A stretch of DNA of 64,000 bases from Grifola frondosa (lineage: Eukaryota > Basidiomycota > Agaricomycetes > Polyporales > Grifolaceae), in NCBI GenBank assembly GCA_001683735.1, contig LUGG01000007.1, forward strand, positions 806,001-870,000. The letters are read 5' to 3'. This document shows, one piece after another, positions 1 through 12,317 of the stretch. Both the position numbers and the translations under genes were made by a program. The notes beneath the pieces were generated by a model that did no database searches, was not told where the DNA came from, and was given only the letters and a program-made list of their open reading frames with translations. Position 1 is the first letter of the stretch. Every line of letters starts with the position of its first letter.

Positions 1-1146
1 GGAAGTGAGTAGAGATCACCCCCTGTTTGATTTTCTCCATTGAACATTCATCTAGTGGGCGAGACCGCTCAAAATGACGATAAAAATAACTCTTCTGCCA
101 TCGTTCTGCGAAATCAAGAAAGCACCGTGGCTACGCTGTCAGATAGTGCAGCAGGTGCGAGACTCACGGGTTGGAAGGATTGAACCCGCTCTAACGTTCA
201 TTTTGACTCCCAGCGCAATTTCTGCAATCCCGGACGTTCAGAGGGTTGGAGACTAGGATTGGCGAAGATGCGCCTAGTATACTGGAGCAGGGTCGCAGCG
301 GAATTGCTCGAGGATACGAAGACGATCATCCCGGAGCAACTTGAATTGTAGGTCAGTGAGAATACTATTTCATCCGGCTGCAGTATCCCTTGCCGATTCA
401 TCATTATACGCAACCGTATGTACCTCGTTATTGAACGTCCCGAATCTGAGGCTACACGGTCCGCTCTGACCGATACAGCCGTTCTATCTGAATCTCAATC
501 CTTGAACGCAAGAAGAATGCATAGCATAATTGTCTATGTGGTTAATGGCAAGTACTAGGTGATCGAGATCGGTGGGGAAACTCGCGGCAAGGAACGATCA
601 ATACGCCTCCTTCAACAACTGCAATGTTTAGCGGAGCTATCTCCTCACTCTTTCTATTGACTTGCTGTCAGTCGAGTTGGATCTTTTACATCGGTTCAGT
701 ATGATTTCGCCTCTGTCGCGCTCTCAGAGATATACTTAGTGTCGGAAATGAACACGGTTTCCAACATACGGACGATTATTGTGTCGAGTTTCCAGAAGCA
801 GTTAAAAATTATTAAAATGCTAAGACCGCTCTATTCAGCGAGAGATTCGAACAACGGCATTCAAGGAGACATCAAGCAGTGCTGCATCGGACTGAGGTAT
901 GCATATTTCGCTCTCTATCTATCAGGTGTATACAGAACACTAGTCCTCTATCTAGGGAACTAAGTATCAACCGCATTTATTCTAGTTTCCACTGAGTGTC
1001 GGCTGTTCAAGAGACAAGAGACAACGAAACACCATTTGCGCAACATAGGCTAGTTTTCACTCGACGTTAGCTAGCACAGTTCCCGACTCCGGGACTCTCG
1101 GGGAAGAAACTTCGCCGAAGCTGTTCACTCTCTGATGATATTTGGA

Positions 1147-2021
1147 TCAGTGCCAGCAGAAACATGCAGATGCTTTCAAACCCACCTCAAACTCCTCAAG
1201 GACCTCGTCCAGAGATTCGCCCGATGCCATCATCTGCATGGCCAAATCAGTAAACATCAAGTTCAAGGGGAACCCTTCCTCGAATAGTTGAGGACCGGTC
1301 GACTCCTTTTGTTCATATATAATGAGCGACGTGTCTTCCACAAATGCGAAATCAAACACACCTCCGGTTCAGGCAGCCCATGTTCATATTCCTGGCGCGG
1401 AGACGCAAGATCCAAGGGCAGATAGCCAGGACAGAATGCGCTCGGCGTGAAGGTCTCCTCGATTGGCATATAAGGGACGTGGCGGATCGGGCAGTCTGGC
1501 TTCATCGGGTGCTTGGGACGATCGACAGAAAGAGAAGAGGGGATGGTTGGCGCGGCCGGCATGTATCTGGAAGATAAACTGCGCTCCGCCCACCTACGCT
1601 CCACTCCACGGACTTCAGGTGTCGAGGAATCTGGAAATGAAGTAGCCCTGCATTTTGTGCAATCACATTGGGCAGAGTGGGGCGGGGAAATGTCAGTGTA
1701 CTAAAGAATAAGGTAAACGATGCAGGAAAGACATAGGATAAAAACGCTGCTCACCGATATCACAAGTGGGCTGTTACCCGTGCGCGTAGGTGGGATAGAC
1801 GAATTAAGGGAAGGCATGTTGCGGACTATGGCGAAGGGGGGATCTCGACGTAGTGAGGACGGTGCGGGGAGGTATGAAGAAATTCCAGACGTCTGGCATA
1901 GCTTTAATACTGCACGGACAGACAAAGGAACGCTGCATGCCAACAAGTCCGCCGACGAATATGCTCTGAATGACGAAAATGGCAAGTATCTTCCAACAGC
2001 AAGTCCAGTGAAGTGCAGCAT
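1147..2021 (-). CDS. Unknown three-exon protein (C-terminus uncertain)
   Basis: Three exons join in frame: 2021-1755, 1700-1362 and 1305 to about 1186 or to the stop at 1147. The introns are 1754-1701 (GTGAGC donor, TTTAG acceptor) and 1361-1306 (GTGTGT donor, AAAAG acceptor), both about 55 nt and phase 0. The agreement of frame, splice sites and open length is the main evidence that this is a gene. The product is Pro/Ser-rich, with a small cysteine cluster (CDCTKC) at the start of exon 2 and an acidic end in exon 3 (DEVLEEFE). A GTGGGT donor at 1185 may lead to further exons that I could not place. I do not recognise the family. A relic of the zinc-finger 5' flank lies just upstream at 2.1-2.3 kb, so this could be a distant member of that family. 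The start could also be an internal Met at about residue 69. Confidence 0.45.
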
Positions 2022-2279
2022 GTTGTCGAGTGAAGGCTAGGGAAATGAAATCAGCTCCTTTGTCGGTGGTCCCGTACGTGGGTGTCTATACCGGATTTGG
2101 CAGGACTGGTTCGCAAGTCACCTGCCGACGAGAGCCACAAAGCATCGTGCCCTTCGCCTGGCAAGCGTATACCTAAAACTGCATCGTGGGTTCCATATGA
2201 GTGTTTGGAATCAAGGGTGTAGATCCAGGCTAAACCGTTCGCACCTCCTACCATGAGGACGTAGGATCTACGCAGTCCG

Positions 2280-4070
2280 AGGCTATGTTTTTCCTATCAG
2301 CATAGGCGAGGTAATGTGGTTGAGACGAGTGGCACACCTCCAGCCGGATGGCTCCTTCTCCGTCGATGTACGTAAATTCCAAATTTTCAAGATTTGCCCT
2401 GGCATGTTCAACGTCAGACGGTTCTAGCCCGAGTTAGCGGGATTTTGCAGGTTTAATATTGTGATATTCATTGCGACGGAAATGACGGTTCAAGTCCTTT
2501 AGACGATGTATTGCTTTGACATTTTGCGCCGAGAGGTCGCTTGGATATGTACTGAACGATTTATGCGCTACAAATAAAGAATCCGTTGAGCTATTATGCT
2601 TGAGACTGATGAAATGCGATTGAGAATCCATCGTAGCATCAATTAAGCTTCTGGCTCAAGCAACGGGCTCAACGAAGGGCAACGAAGTTGCCGTCTGGGA
2701 TCAGCGTTTTAGCGCCCGGACTCGTTTGTAATTAGCGGCACTCACCGAATCCATCGCAACAACATATGCCCTTCGACTAATACCGCCGTAGTCTGAATCA
2801 TGCACTAAACTTTGATTTACCATGTCAGCGTGGATAAACCCTTATTCGTCGACAGCAGGAAGTTACGCACCGGATACTCCGACGCAAGGCAACCTGGGCT
2901 CGACCATCCAGAAATACTAGTCAACGTCTGGAGTTCGAAGAGCCGCTGCAAGTGCGTCCCTCGGCGATATACCGCTGCGATCCAATGAGGATGGCATAAC
3001 ATCTCTGCTAACTTATCATTTACTAGAACCTGTGGTAGATAGTTCGATACGTACCTTTTGTAGAATCGAACGATGGATTAATGAGGCTTCCTGACGATAA
3101 TTGACAGTCGCATAAGAAATCATGAAGTCTTACTATATCCCATGCGGCTGCCTATGATATTCGCTAAAATCAAACACCCATACTGTCTCGTCATCAAGTC
3201 CTCTGGTTGGAGCGTGAGGTCAGCATAAGTCGATCCTTCAGATGGCGCATACACCCACCTCGATGTTGATGAACTTGAAAAAGATTATTGCAACACATTC
3301 GCCTCCTCCCATGGTAGATATTGGAGTCGATGGTCCAGCTTTAATCGAATTCATGTTCAGACCGTTTTCGCAGGGGTGACACGGGTCCTAGGGGTGATCC
3401 CATCACCGATCGATCGTCCGACATACTGAATCTCCAATTGCTCAAGTTACTTAGAAGCTTCGGAAACCTTGAAAGGCATGAAGCAGCGTGCAACGATCCA
3501 TATATGATTCAAAAAAATACGCAAAGGTGATTTCGAAGCAGTCACAGAATCCTAGCGTATCGAGCTGTACATTTTGCGCGCGACAAGAACCAGAGTGAAA
3601 ATTAGTAGACGACCTGGAGACCAACCGTAGAGACCTTGGCGGAAAGATGTTAATCAGCTCTGCAATGAGTGGACCATGTCTTGAACGTTCGCATGATCAC
3701 AATCGCCGGCTCACACTGGGGTGATGGAATGGGACAGAAAAAAAGTTGACATATTGGTCGAAACTGTAGAAGCAGAACTCACGAGTCATCAGTATGAAGC
3801 CACGAACTAAATGACATTTTACTGCTGAAGTTCAGAAATATTGCATGCTAATCGCACGGTTTTTTTGATTGACTCTGCGTATTCAAGCTTGAAGGTTGCT
3901 TTAAACACAAATAACGATGGGGGAAATGACTGCGCTGAGGAGGCACCCCAGACATCTTTAATCAATTGTATATTCTATGACTTGTGAAATTCTGCACTCA
4001 AAGCAATAAGCTCGTCAGTTAGATTTTGACGATCAGGTATACGGTCCTCACCTCATGGACCACGGATGCA
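2280..4070. other. Stretch without a convincing gene
   Basis: About 1.8 kb with only short unlinked open frames on both strands, no pair of exons that splice in frame, and no recognisable domain. It is AT-richer than the flanking genes. I see no tRNA, terminal repeat or transposon signature in it. Confidence 0.4.
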
Positions 4071-4077
4071 TTTCGGT

Positions 4078-5452
4078 TCAGTCATCTTTGTCATACTCTT
4101 GTACCAACACACCGATATTCTCTTCTTCCGCGCGCTTTACCACAGCACACGCGATAGCGACATCTTGCACGCCAACGCCGACCGACTTGAAGATAGTCAC
4201 GTCACCGCTCGCTCTGATCTCTCCTGCGAGGTTGTCCCGCGTGGACCATACATTTGTTTGCTCAGAATAGGTGAACAAGTCCCCGAGTTCGACGAGGTCC
4301 GATGGCGTGCATTGCGCAGAGATGAGCTCGCCGGCTTCTTGCTGGTGAGATGACTGAGATCAGGAGAGACCACAGTCGACGAGCAAGGAATGCCGTACCA
4401 GACATGCTTCTTTATAATCTACCACTACCTTGCCTGCGCGCTTCACAAGATCGCTGTCGATTTCATGCCTATATGTCAAACTCAGTATCTGTTATTGCGC
4501 ATAGATGAACGACAACGGAAGAAACGGCGGAAGATGATGATTCGCACGATATTCAGACCAAGGTCGGGCATCGAGACTTACATCGTTGGGGTATATGATC
4601 CAATCAAGCATAAATGAGTTCCAGGTGTCACATAGACCGACGGGAAGTGGGCAGTAGTCGACGATGTAGCTGTGATGATTATATTTGCACCCTCCACAGC
4701 TTTGCGGAAGTCTGCATGCTGAGTCGCGCTAGGCAACAGCCCAACTTCGAATTGTACCTTCGGGAAGCTATTCTTGAGAGACGAGACCAAGGACGCGAGC
4801 CTGGCATTTTGGGAGCGATTGAAGACGTTGCATTTTCCAATGGAGGGATATGAACTCAAGAATAGTGACAGATGCGCAAATATTTGAGCACCCGCGCCGA
4901 TTGCTAGAATAGACATCGGAGAAGATGCGGGAGGTAGAAGAAGACGAGTTGCAAGTAGAGAGCCTGAGGAGAAAATGAACACGACTAGAATGAGCGCGCG
5001 CGAATCTTGACTGGAGGAGTATCAACTTGCAAATGACCGGCTGTGAACCGTTCTGCAGGAGATATTTTTCTTTACATACCAGCGGCATTCCTTAGCGCAG
5101 TCAACCTCCTCGCGTTTACAATCGCTTTTACATTGCCAGTCTCTTCGTCAAGAACTAATGTGCTCGCGGGGAGACCTCGTTCCTTGATGGCCTGCGACGC
5201 AGCACCAGTAGGAACCGACACCACCTTCATCGCGGTCCCGACAGAAGTCATGCGAGATGGCATGAAAAGACAGCTATGGTTCGTCGTCGGAACAGTGATT
5301 CGATGAGGCTGATAGATCCCAGATTGCGCTGGATCTTCCGAACCTGAAGACAAACGGGAGAAGACCTGCGCCATCAACCTCATCAGCTCATCAGGGCTAA
5401 GTCTGTTCGTGACTTTGGCAACATCTGAAGCAGAGAGCACGAGGAGAGACAT
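4078..5452 (-). CDS. Ornithine cyclodeaminase / mu-crystallin family protein
   Basis: Four exons (5452-5080, 4963-4582, 4468-4399, 4341-4078) splice into one frame of 362 residues, the usual length for the family. All introns are GT-AG: 116, 113 and 57 nt. The protein runs from a substrate-side N-terminal half (FMPSRM, AMKVVSVP, SLLATRL) into an NAD(P)-binding Rossmann segment with the glycine motif IGAGAQ, then ITATSST, PGTHLCLIGSY, and a C-terminal substrate lid. Bacterial relatives deaminate ornithine to proline with NAD; mu-crystallin-type members bind NADPH and reduce ketimines. The sequence does not show which substrate is used here. The start is the Met of MSLLVLSASDV, because this begins the conserved fold; an upstream in-frame Met would add 21 unconserved residues. 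No frame break was seen, and the protein is probably cytosolic. Confidence 0.88.
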
Positions 5453-5519
5453 TCGGGAGCTACCAGTGGAGGAATGAACTTGGAGAGCGGACTCCACGCA
5501 ATGGCGATGACTCACCTTG

Positions 5520-6200
5520 CCACCAAATATAGCAACTGTAGTGTACTAGACTAGACTTTATCAACAAGCGATTGACATCGCCACAGTCGCTGGATTCTCA
5601 ATATTCATATTGCACGTTAGAACTACAGATGACCTCCATTCACATTCGGACCCTCGTCGTGTAGGGCTCGGAATAGGTTGCATACGACGCCTAACACGCG
5701 TTTGATCACGTCCAGTCACATCACGTGTGTGCACAGTATTTGCTACTCCGATGCTTCAAACTTTTTAAAAAGAGTTTGGCTTCACTGCAGGCTGCTATCA
5801 CAACCTCAAATTCATTGAAGCTTCAGCCGACCTGCTTTTTTTGTTCCCCCTTTTCTAAAGGTTATTTTATGTTCTCCAGAATCAACAATGAACGCTCGCC
5901 CACCGGCACCATGGCCGGACGCCGATTGAAGTTTGGCTGATTGATGAATCTTTTAATTTTAGCCATGGAAAGAATTCTTTATATATTAGAACGTACGAAA
6001 ATGCTGTAGAATTTGCGTCGAGTCTGCTGCCATCTTGACGTCTTACATATATATTGAGGGTGTCGTAATGAGAATTCCATCCAACTTTGGGCTATTCCAC
6101 AGCCCCGTCGTCAATCATTGCCCCTGATTCGTGCATTACTTATGTCTATATACGATTATAACAACGGACTGTATAGTTCATTTGGGGAATTGATATGCGC
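5520..6200. other. Intergenic, no gene seen
   Basis: The stretch lies between the 5' ends of the ornithine cyclodeaminase-type gene (minus) and the RG-rich gene (plus), so it must hold both promoters. The open frame at 5725-5940 shows no domain and no partner exon. Confidence 0.4.
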
Positions 6201-6219
6201 CACTTGCCGGCGTCAAAGA

Positions 6220-6245
6220 TATAAAGGAAGGAGCATATATAATCA
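6220..6245 (+). promoter_or_regulatory. TATA-like elements of the RG-rich gene
   Basis: GATATAAAGG and CATATATAATC lie about 70-90 nt upstream of the ATG at 6310, a common spacing for TATA boxes in these fungi. Inferred from sequence and position only. Confidence 0.4.
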
Positions 6246-6309
6246 GACACTTGCCAGTTACATACAAGTTTCAACTTGCTCTTGACTCCCACCCACACAA
6301 ACCACATTT

Positions 6310-7815
6310 ATGGCTCGTACCGCATTACCACCCAAGAAAGTGACTCAAAACGGCGCCAATGATGTAGCGGGTGAGTAATGTAGCAGTAGTAGGGCCACAA
6401 ATGTGCTCAATTGGAGTTCATGTCGTACGTAGGTACCGCGAGCCACTCTACATCGAAAGACAAAGCATCCGCGGCCATGCGCACTCGGTCTGGCCGTCAG
6501 CTTGCCGAAACGTCACACGAGGCAGCCGCTGACGTTCCCTCCGTACCTCAACGTGGACGTGGACGTGGACGAGGTCGCGGGCGCGGGCGCGGACGTGGTC
6601 GCGGACGTGGACGCGGACGAAGTACCGCCCAAAATTTGCAAGATCGGCCTAAAGGCCCTGAAACTTCCGACGGAAGCACACCGTAATTTGCTTTTGCCTT
6701 ATAACTGAAACCAGAACTCACAAAGTCTGCACAGGAATTCATATACCGTCACTTCACATACCCAGCCGAATGAGAACGTCACCGCATCGGCTCCGGTGAA
6801 CGCTGGACGTTCTGGAGCAGCTGCGCCTCCTATTTCCGCTCCGCCTTTACCAATACCGTCCATTTCGACTCATCTTGATATGCGTGGCTCAGAAGACAAC
6901 GCGGGCACGAGTGGCAGTGCGGCGGCAACCTCCCAGCCCCATAAGAGGGAGACTAGGAAAACGAGGAAGGCCAACCAGAAACCAACGGAAGCCACTGACT
7001 CTCGTGCACACGAAAGCGCATCCGCTTCTCTCCCCATCCACGACGCTGAGATCACCACCGTATCTGTCCAGAAGCCAGTGGTGGCCACCGAACCACCGCC
7101 TGGGCAAACATGTCTGCCTTTAGTCAGACGAGGAGCCTTCGTCGGCCTCAGCCACCCGAACGCGTTCTGGCAAAAGTCATGGGGCCCCAAGCCGGACACG
7201 TCAGCGGTGATTGGCGAAATGGACCTCGAGCAGCTGGTCCACGAAGCTCGCCTCTACGAGGCACGTAGGAGAGCCCATTGGAAGACAGTTACCGACGAAC
7301 TCACGGCGCAGCGGATGCCCGCACCCGTTGCTCGGCCAGAACCGCCTACTACCACGCCGTCATCCCCATCACAGCCTACGGATTTGCCACCTGCGGATCC
7401 TGTCTCTAAAGGGAAACGACAAGACAAAGGGAAAGAGCGCGCCCATGACGCAGACGCGGATGTCTCTCGCAATGATCTTTCGGGATCGACTCGTCTTCCC
7501 AACGACACAACAGCTCTCGTTGGTGAGGCGGCTGCTGCGCCAACATCGGGCCCGACCATCCTCTCTACGAAAACTGCCGAGGCTGCCACCCCTTCCGTTT
7601 CGACTAGACGTGTTCTATCCAGGAAACGTGGCCGGGGAAAGATGAAGACGACGCTCCTGCAAAGGCAGAGACCAAGCGTGTGCGAAGGACGACTCGGCGG
7701 AGTTAGTGGCTTAAACTCCATCAGTGCACTCTTCGTGTACCCTTTGGACAACGGCTCCGTGTTCTTAGTGTTGTACTCAGATTATTTTTCGCGTTTATTC
7801 GATACGCCCTCATAG
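6310..7815 (+). CDS. RG-repeat, low-complexity nuclear-type protein
   Basis: Exons 6310-6370, 6433-6682 and 6735 onward join in frame through GTGAGT...GTAG and GTAATT...ACAG introns. The product starts MARTALPPKK. At about residues 60-85 it has an uninterrupted run of about eleven Arg-Gly pairs (DNA 6548-6625), the type of RGG/RG box that binds RNA and is methylated on arginine. A long Ser/Thr/Pro/Ala-rich region with several basic clusters follows. The only ordered-looking part is about 7130-7290 (a segment with HPNAFWQKSWGPKP, then a helix rich in Glu/Arg). The family is unrecognised. The reading frame runs to 7815, but its last 50 codons look uncharacteristic; another frame gives a basic tail ending at 7703 (see findings). 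Confidence 0.6.
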
Positions 7816-8016
7816 CTGCTATCCCGCATGCTGGTTGGTATCAAATCCTGGATTCATTGCTCGGAAGTGAGAAATGATCTACTCTCCAGTATTTCTGATA
7901 GCCATCATCTCAACGTCTGATAGACAACCCGCAAACGAATGAATATATTAGCAGTAGGGAAGTTGCTGCCCAACAGCTCTTACTAACAGACCGGCCGCAA
8001 AACCCGACATACGCAT

Positions 8017-11000
8017 TTATAGTACCTCGATTAAGATTATAAGCACCGTAACATCAGACTCCACCAAACGTTGCGCACTTCCCGGGTATAATAATGGAGC
8101 GAAAATCCTCACAGACACCACCCTACCGCCACACACGATATCCCGCAATGGCCTATTTTCCGAGAGCGTCAGCGCGAAACTGAGACACTCGCGCTCCCTG
8201 TCCTTGCGGCCTTGCTGCCCGTACATCTTCGCAAGGAAGTACCATGCTTCGGGCACGTCCCACCCAGCGCCCCGGGTTAGTTCGGACAGAAGGCCCACAG
8301 CGAGATCGATATTCTCTCGGTCCGATCTCGCTGGTGTTGTTTTCGAGGTGTTGTTCGAAGATGAGCATGGCAGATACAACCGGCAGAGATGTATCATGGC
8401 AGAGACGTCTCCTGGCGCAATAAAGAGAGCCTTCTGGAACGCCTCCATTGCACGACGTTCATTGTTGAGAGCCATATGATATAGTCCAAGCTAGTGAAAG
8501 AAACATCAGTGACCGCGATGTTCAAAAATAAAGAGTAAATACATACCTGCACCCAGACAGCGGGGTTATATTCGTCCCTGACTTCGCCCTCCTGTATCGC
8601 TGCTCTGGCGTTATCAATCTTGCCCAGTCTTCGGAAGGTCGCAGCAGACATCAACCAGAGATTACTCAATAATCTGCTATCTTTGGCAGCTCGATGACTC
8701 TGCTTCTGCACCGTTGGCGTAGAAGGCTGAGGGGCAGGTAGCAGGGGCGGGGGTGGCGGGGATGGCTGTAGAAGTGATAGATCTTGCTGTGAGTAGATAC
8801 TAAGATGTTGTCGGAGATGTATGGAGGATGCTTGGTACGGTGCATGGCTGAGCACCGCATGGAAGTCTGATATTCTTTGTCAACGGCTTGAAACAAAAGT
8901 GGTTGTGAAGCAAACTCACCAGGGGCAGAGTTCGACCTGTTAAGTTGAAGGCTGTGATGTCTTCCAACATTATGGCCAATCTTCTTGGAGATTGTAGTCA
9001 CTCGCGCCCGTCCTTTGTGAACGCCATTGATCAATACCTCCCGGACTTTCTTCCCTTTTGACATATCCCTGTGGTTGTCATCGAGAGATAAGCGCTTCTC
9101 GCTCATGGATTTTTCCCCTAAACGACCAGCTTCTGCGGAGAACCGCTCCTCCTGGGAATAAGATGGTGTCTGTATTCCTGGGGATGCGGGAGTGATGGTA
9201 ATAGGTATTGGGACGGGCGGTGTCAACGTCGACTCCATATGACCGTCCGATGGAGGGTATATCGTAGGGAGGTGTTCATCTGTCGCCACAGGCCTGTCGG
9301 CAGACAAGATCTCAGAGGGCGGCCTCAGATCTTGCGAAACCCGTCTACTGTCGATAGACATCCTTCCTAAAACAGGATCATATCGATTTGAGTCAAATAG
9401 AATGACACAATGCGGCTTACGGTCGTTTATGCCAACTTCTCTCCGTTCGGAGCACCACTGAAATACATCCATCCATTTTTCTCCCACTCCTTCAGGGCCT
9501 TCGACGAATTCAGTTAGTGTCAGCTGAGTCATCCGTAACTGCAGCGCTTGTTCGAATTACTTCTTGTCGGGAGGTAGAGGGCCGATCAGGGAGCGGTTGC
9601 AGCAAAGACGCAGAAGGTGGGATGTTTAGGGCATCGCTGTCCAACAGGGTCACAGGACTGGTTTCCCGCACGGTTTCATGTGCAGAAGACCCCGATGATA
9701 CGGAACGCCCATTTCTCGCATGGCCATTTGTTTCACCGTTCGCCCTTTTCTCGACATGAGGAAGGGCGAAGTCCTGGACGTAGACGCCATTCGATTGCAG
9801 GCCATCGTTCTCTTCCGCAAACTCGGCCTCGCCTATGCGGGCGCCCACATCCAGGACGACCTTTGCAGCTCTCCAGTCCCCGGTGGCAGTGAGCAGTAAA
9901 GCAAGCAGATGCCAATGTCGGATCTCGTCCTGATCACCTTCGATAGCCGATCGAGCGTGCTCGATGGCCTTTTGAATATCTTGGGATGGACCAGCGCGGG
10001 CGTACGCCAATGCGAGGTGATGATGTGTAGATGGTGTTGGAGCAGAGTTAATTGAAGAATGGAGGAGCTTTGACGATTCGGCGAAACGAATTTCTCGAGT
10101 GCGCGGCTCTCGTTCTTGTCACCAGGTTGATGAATTATACCGGGATTAGTGAACTCAGAGGAAGGCGAGAATGCGGAATGGCACATACCTGTGTATGCCG
10201 CCGCGACATTCCATATTGCTTCGACGAGCTGGACACTAGCGACAAGCTCCTTGTTGCTACCATCCAGTCGTGCCTTTGCCTTTTCGAGGACAGTCGCTGC
10301 CTCCTTTACTTCCTCCGTCGCCTTTAGTTCGTCATCATTGACCAATGCCAACCGACATAGCATCCGCGCGCCCTGCACCAGAGTTTGCACCCAGTTATGA
10401 TCCGTGTCCACGTCTGCGCTCACGCCGAAGGCCACGTCACGCCCAGTCTCAATCTCTGCTATGCTTGCCTCTCGCGCCTTGCTGACAAGCTGGATGTACA
10501 ACCGCAGCGTGCGCTTCGCCAGCTCTGGGTCACCTGAAGCATAAAAGAGACGACTCATGTGGCGGAACACCCTGTACGAGTTGAACGTCAGTCGAGTGGC
10601 CCACCATAGCACCTGCAAAATGCTATCAAAAACAATGGCGATAGAGAAAAAAACGGTGCCCACGTCAATGACCCATCCGGCGTATTCGCCCACCGCACCG
10701 TCCGCCTCCCATAGGGCCACTGAGAGGTCAACGAGATCTTCCACCCTCTCATTTCGCTCGCCCGCGCAAGGGAAGTGCGTGCTCACGCTCAAGATCGCGC
10801 GGTATTCTTGAATGATAGAGCGTGCGGTACTGATCCATCGATGTGACTTATCAGCACCGGCCTTCTCTCCCGAGGCCGCAGCCCGTGCACGAAGTATAAG
10901 AGCTCGAAGATAAAGCACAGCAATTGTAGAGCGATGGTTCGGGCGAAACGCGAGTGGCCAGTGTGTGCTGCACGTGTGGTACTGCTGGAAGAGTGTCCAG

Positions 11001-12048
11001 AGTGCGCCGTTCTCCTGGTCATCCCGACGAACGTCGCAGAGACGCGCTCCCAAAATTATGGCACGTCGTAGAAGTCGCTCCATCCATCGCCAGAGTTCTC
11101 GATAGTGTGTGAACGAGCTTGACTCCAGGGGAGCAGCAGTGGCGCCCGTGACTTTTGTGGGGATAGAAGTGGGTATCTCGTTTGCGACACTTGATATGAG
11201 CGAGGAAGCCTCGAGATATGATGAGAACGCTTGCAGAGGCTTCTCTGGGGATTCAATTTCCTGCGACATTCCTGGCAGTGTGATAGAGAGAATCACGCAA
11301 ATGTGGAAACAAATGTACGGCTCAACTCACCCTTCAAGCATATACTACGGATGCATTCAGTCACCGCCCATGCCCTCCCGTCGCTAATGTCGGCTATTGA
11401 TGTTGATGAGACCGCCGATACGAAACTGCCTGTCCGTGACGAAGAAAGCGATCTGTTAGAGTCTTCCCAGGGAACGTGAAGTGATGAAGGAATAGGACGC
11501 ATGGTTGCAGAATCGAATACGAGACCTTGTGCGTCCGTTAAATCCTTCACTTGCGACAAGATAGACAAGCACTCGGAAGGACGTCTGAGGGCGTACGCAT
11601 AGAACGCCAGAGCAACTCGTACTGACTTGGTGGGTCGATACGTTTCAACAGGAGCCTAGTGGAGCATAGGTAGAGCTTCACGTACATCTGAGCTGGCGGA
11701 CTCAAGCTGTTTAAGAGAATCATACCCAGCGACAGCCTCCTCCAATCTCTCCTCTGGCAGCATGCACTCTTCCCCCAACGACAAAGGCCCACGTTCACTG
11801 AGTTCATTTCCATCTAGACTTCTGTCGCGTGAATTGGCAGCGAGAAGTAATGAAAGGGCCTGCGTCTGAGAGGCAAGCTCAGCGACGTCCTTGCTCCCCG
11901 TGCAGTGTTTGTTGAACTTGCGCAGCAATTCCGACCAAGACAATGGTGCTCCATTGGGTGCTTTAGCTGGATGTGGTGCGTCCCATTTCCCTGCGGTGAG
12001 CGTAGATCTTAATTGTCGCCAGTAGTGTTGGGACTTTGTTTGAGCCAT
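8017..12048 (-). CDS. YPP1: YPP1/TTC7-like TPR protein, with one apparent frameshift
   Basis: The coding sequence starts at the ATG at 12048 (MAQTKSQHYW). It continues through about nine exons (e.g. 12048-11686, 11655 onward, then long exons in 11.27-9.8 kb) to the last exon at about 8460-8017. Helical TPR-type segments are visible throughout: SVRVALAFYAYALRRP, HHHLALAYARAGPSQDIQKA, RHWHLLALLLTATGDW, FRRLGKIDNARAAIQEGE, LGLYHMALNNERRAMEAFQ and VPEAWYFLAKMYGQQGRKD. Order and spacing match fungal Ypp1 and animal TTC7, which scaffold the phosphatidylinositol 4-kinase complex at the plasma membrane. A disordered Pro/Ser insert lies at about 9.4-8.7 kb. At 9548-9562 the frame breaks by one nucleotide between two segments that both look conserved (see findings). 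The exact C-terminus is uncertain, because the last 35 codons after ENRPLRDI look like read-through. Confidence 0.7.
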
Positions 12049-12317
12049 GACGCTGCCAGCAGGCCGGAAATCGCCTTGTCACAGGGACGAAAAGAAGATG
12101 AAGCCGAAATTCAGTAAGATACGGTGGTTTCACCAGAACCGTCGCTAAATCGAAGGATATTGTGGTGAAGAAATACAGCGAGGATGCTGAAGGGAAGTTG
12201 GTCAGGTCATTCGAGTCCTCCTCATACCTATTGATGGTCACACGCTCGTCACGACCATTCAATTTATGTGACATCCCTGTTTAGAAGTCACAACTGCCAC
12301 AAGCCGCACACCTCCAA

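Noticed and set aside
6548..6742. Arg/Pro-repeat frame on the minus strand
   Set aside because: Shadow of the RG repeat of the plus-strand gene.
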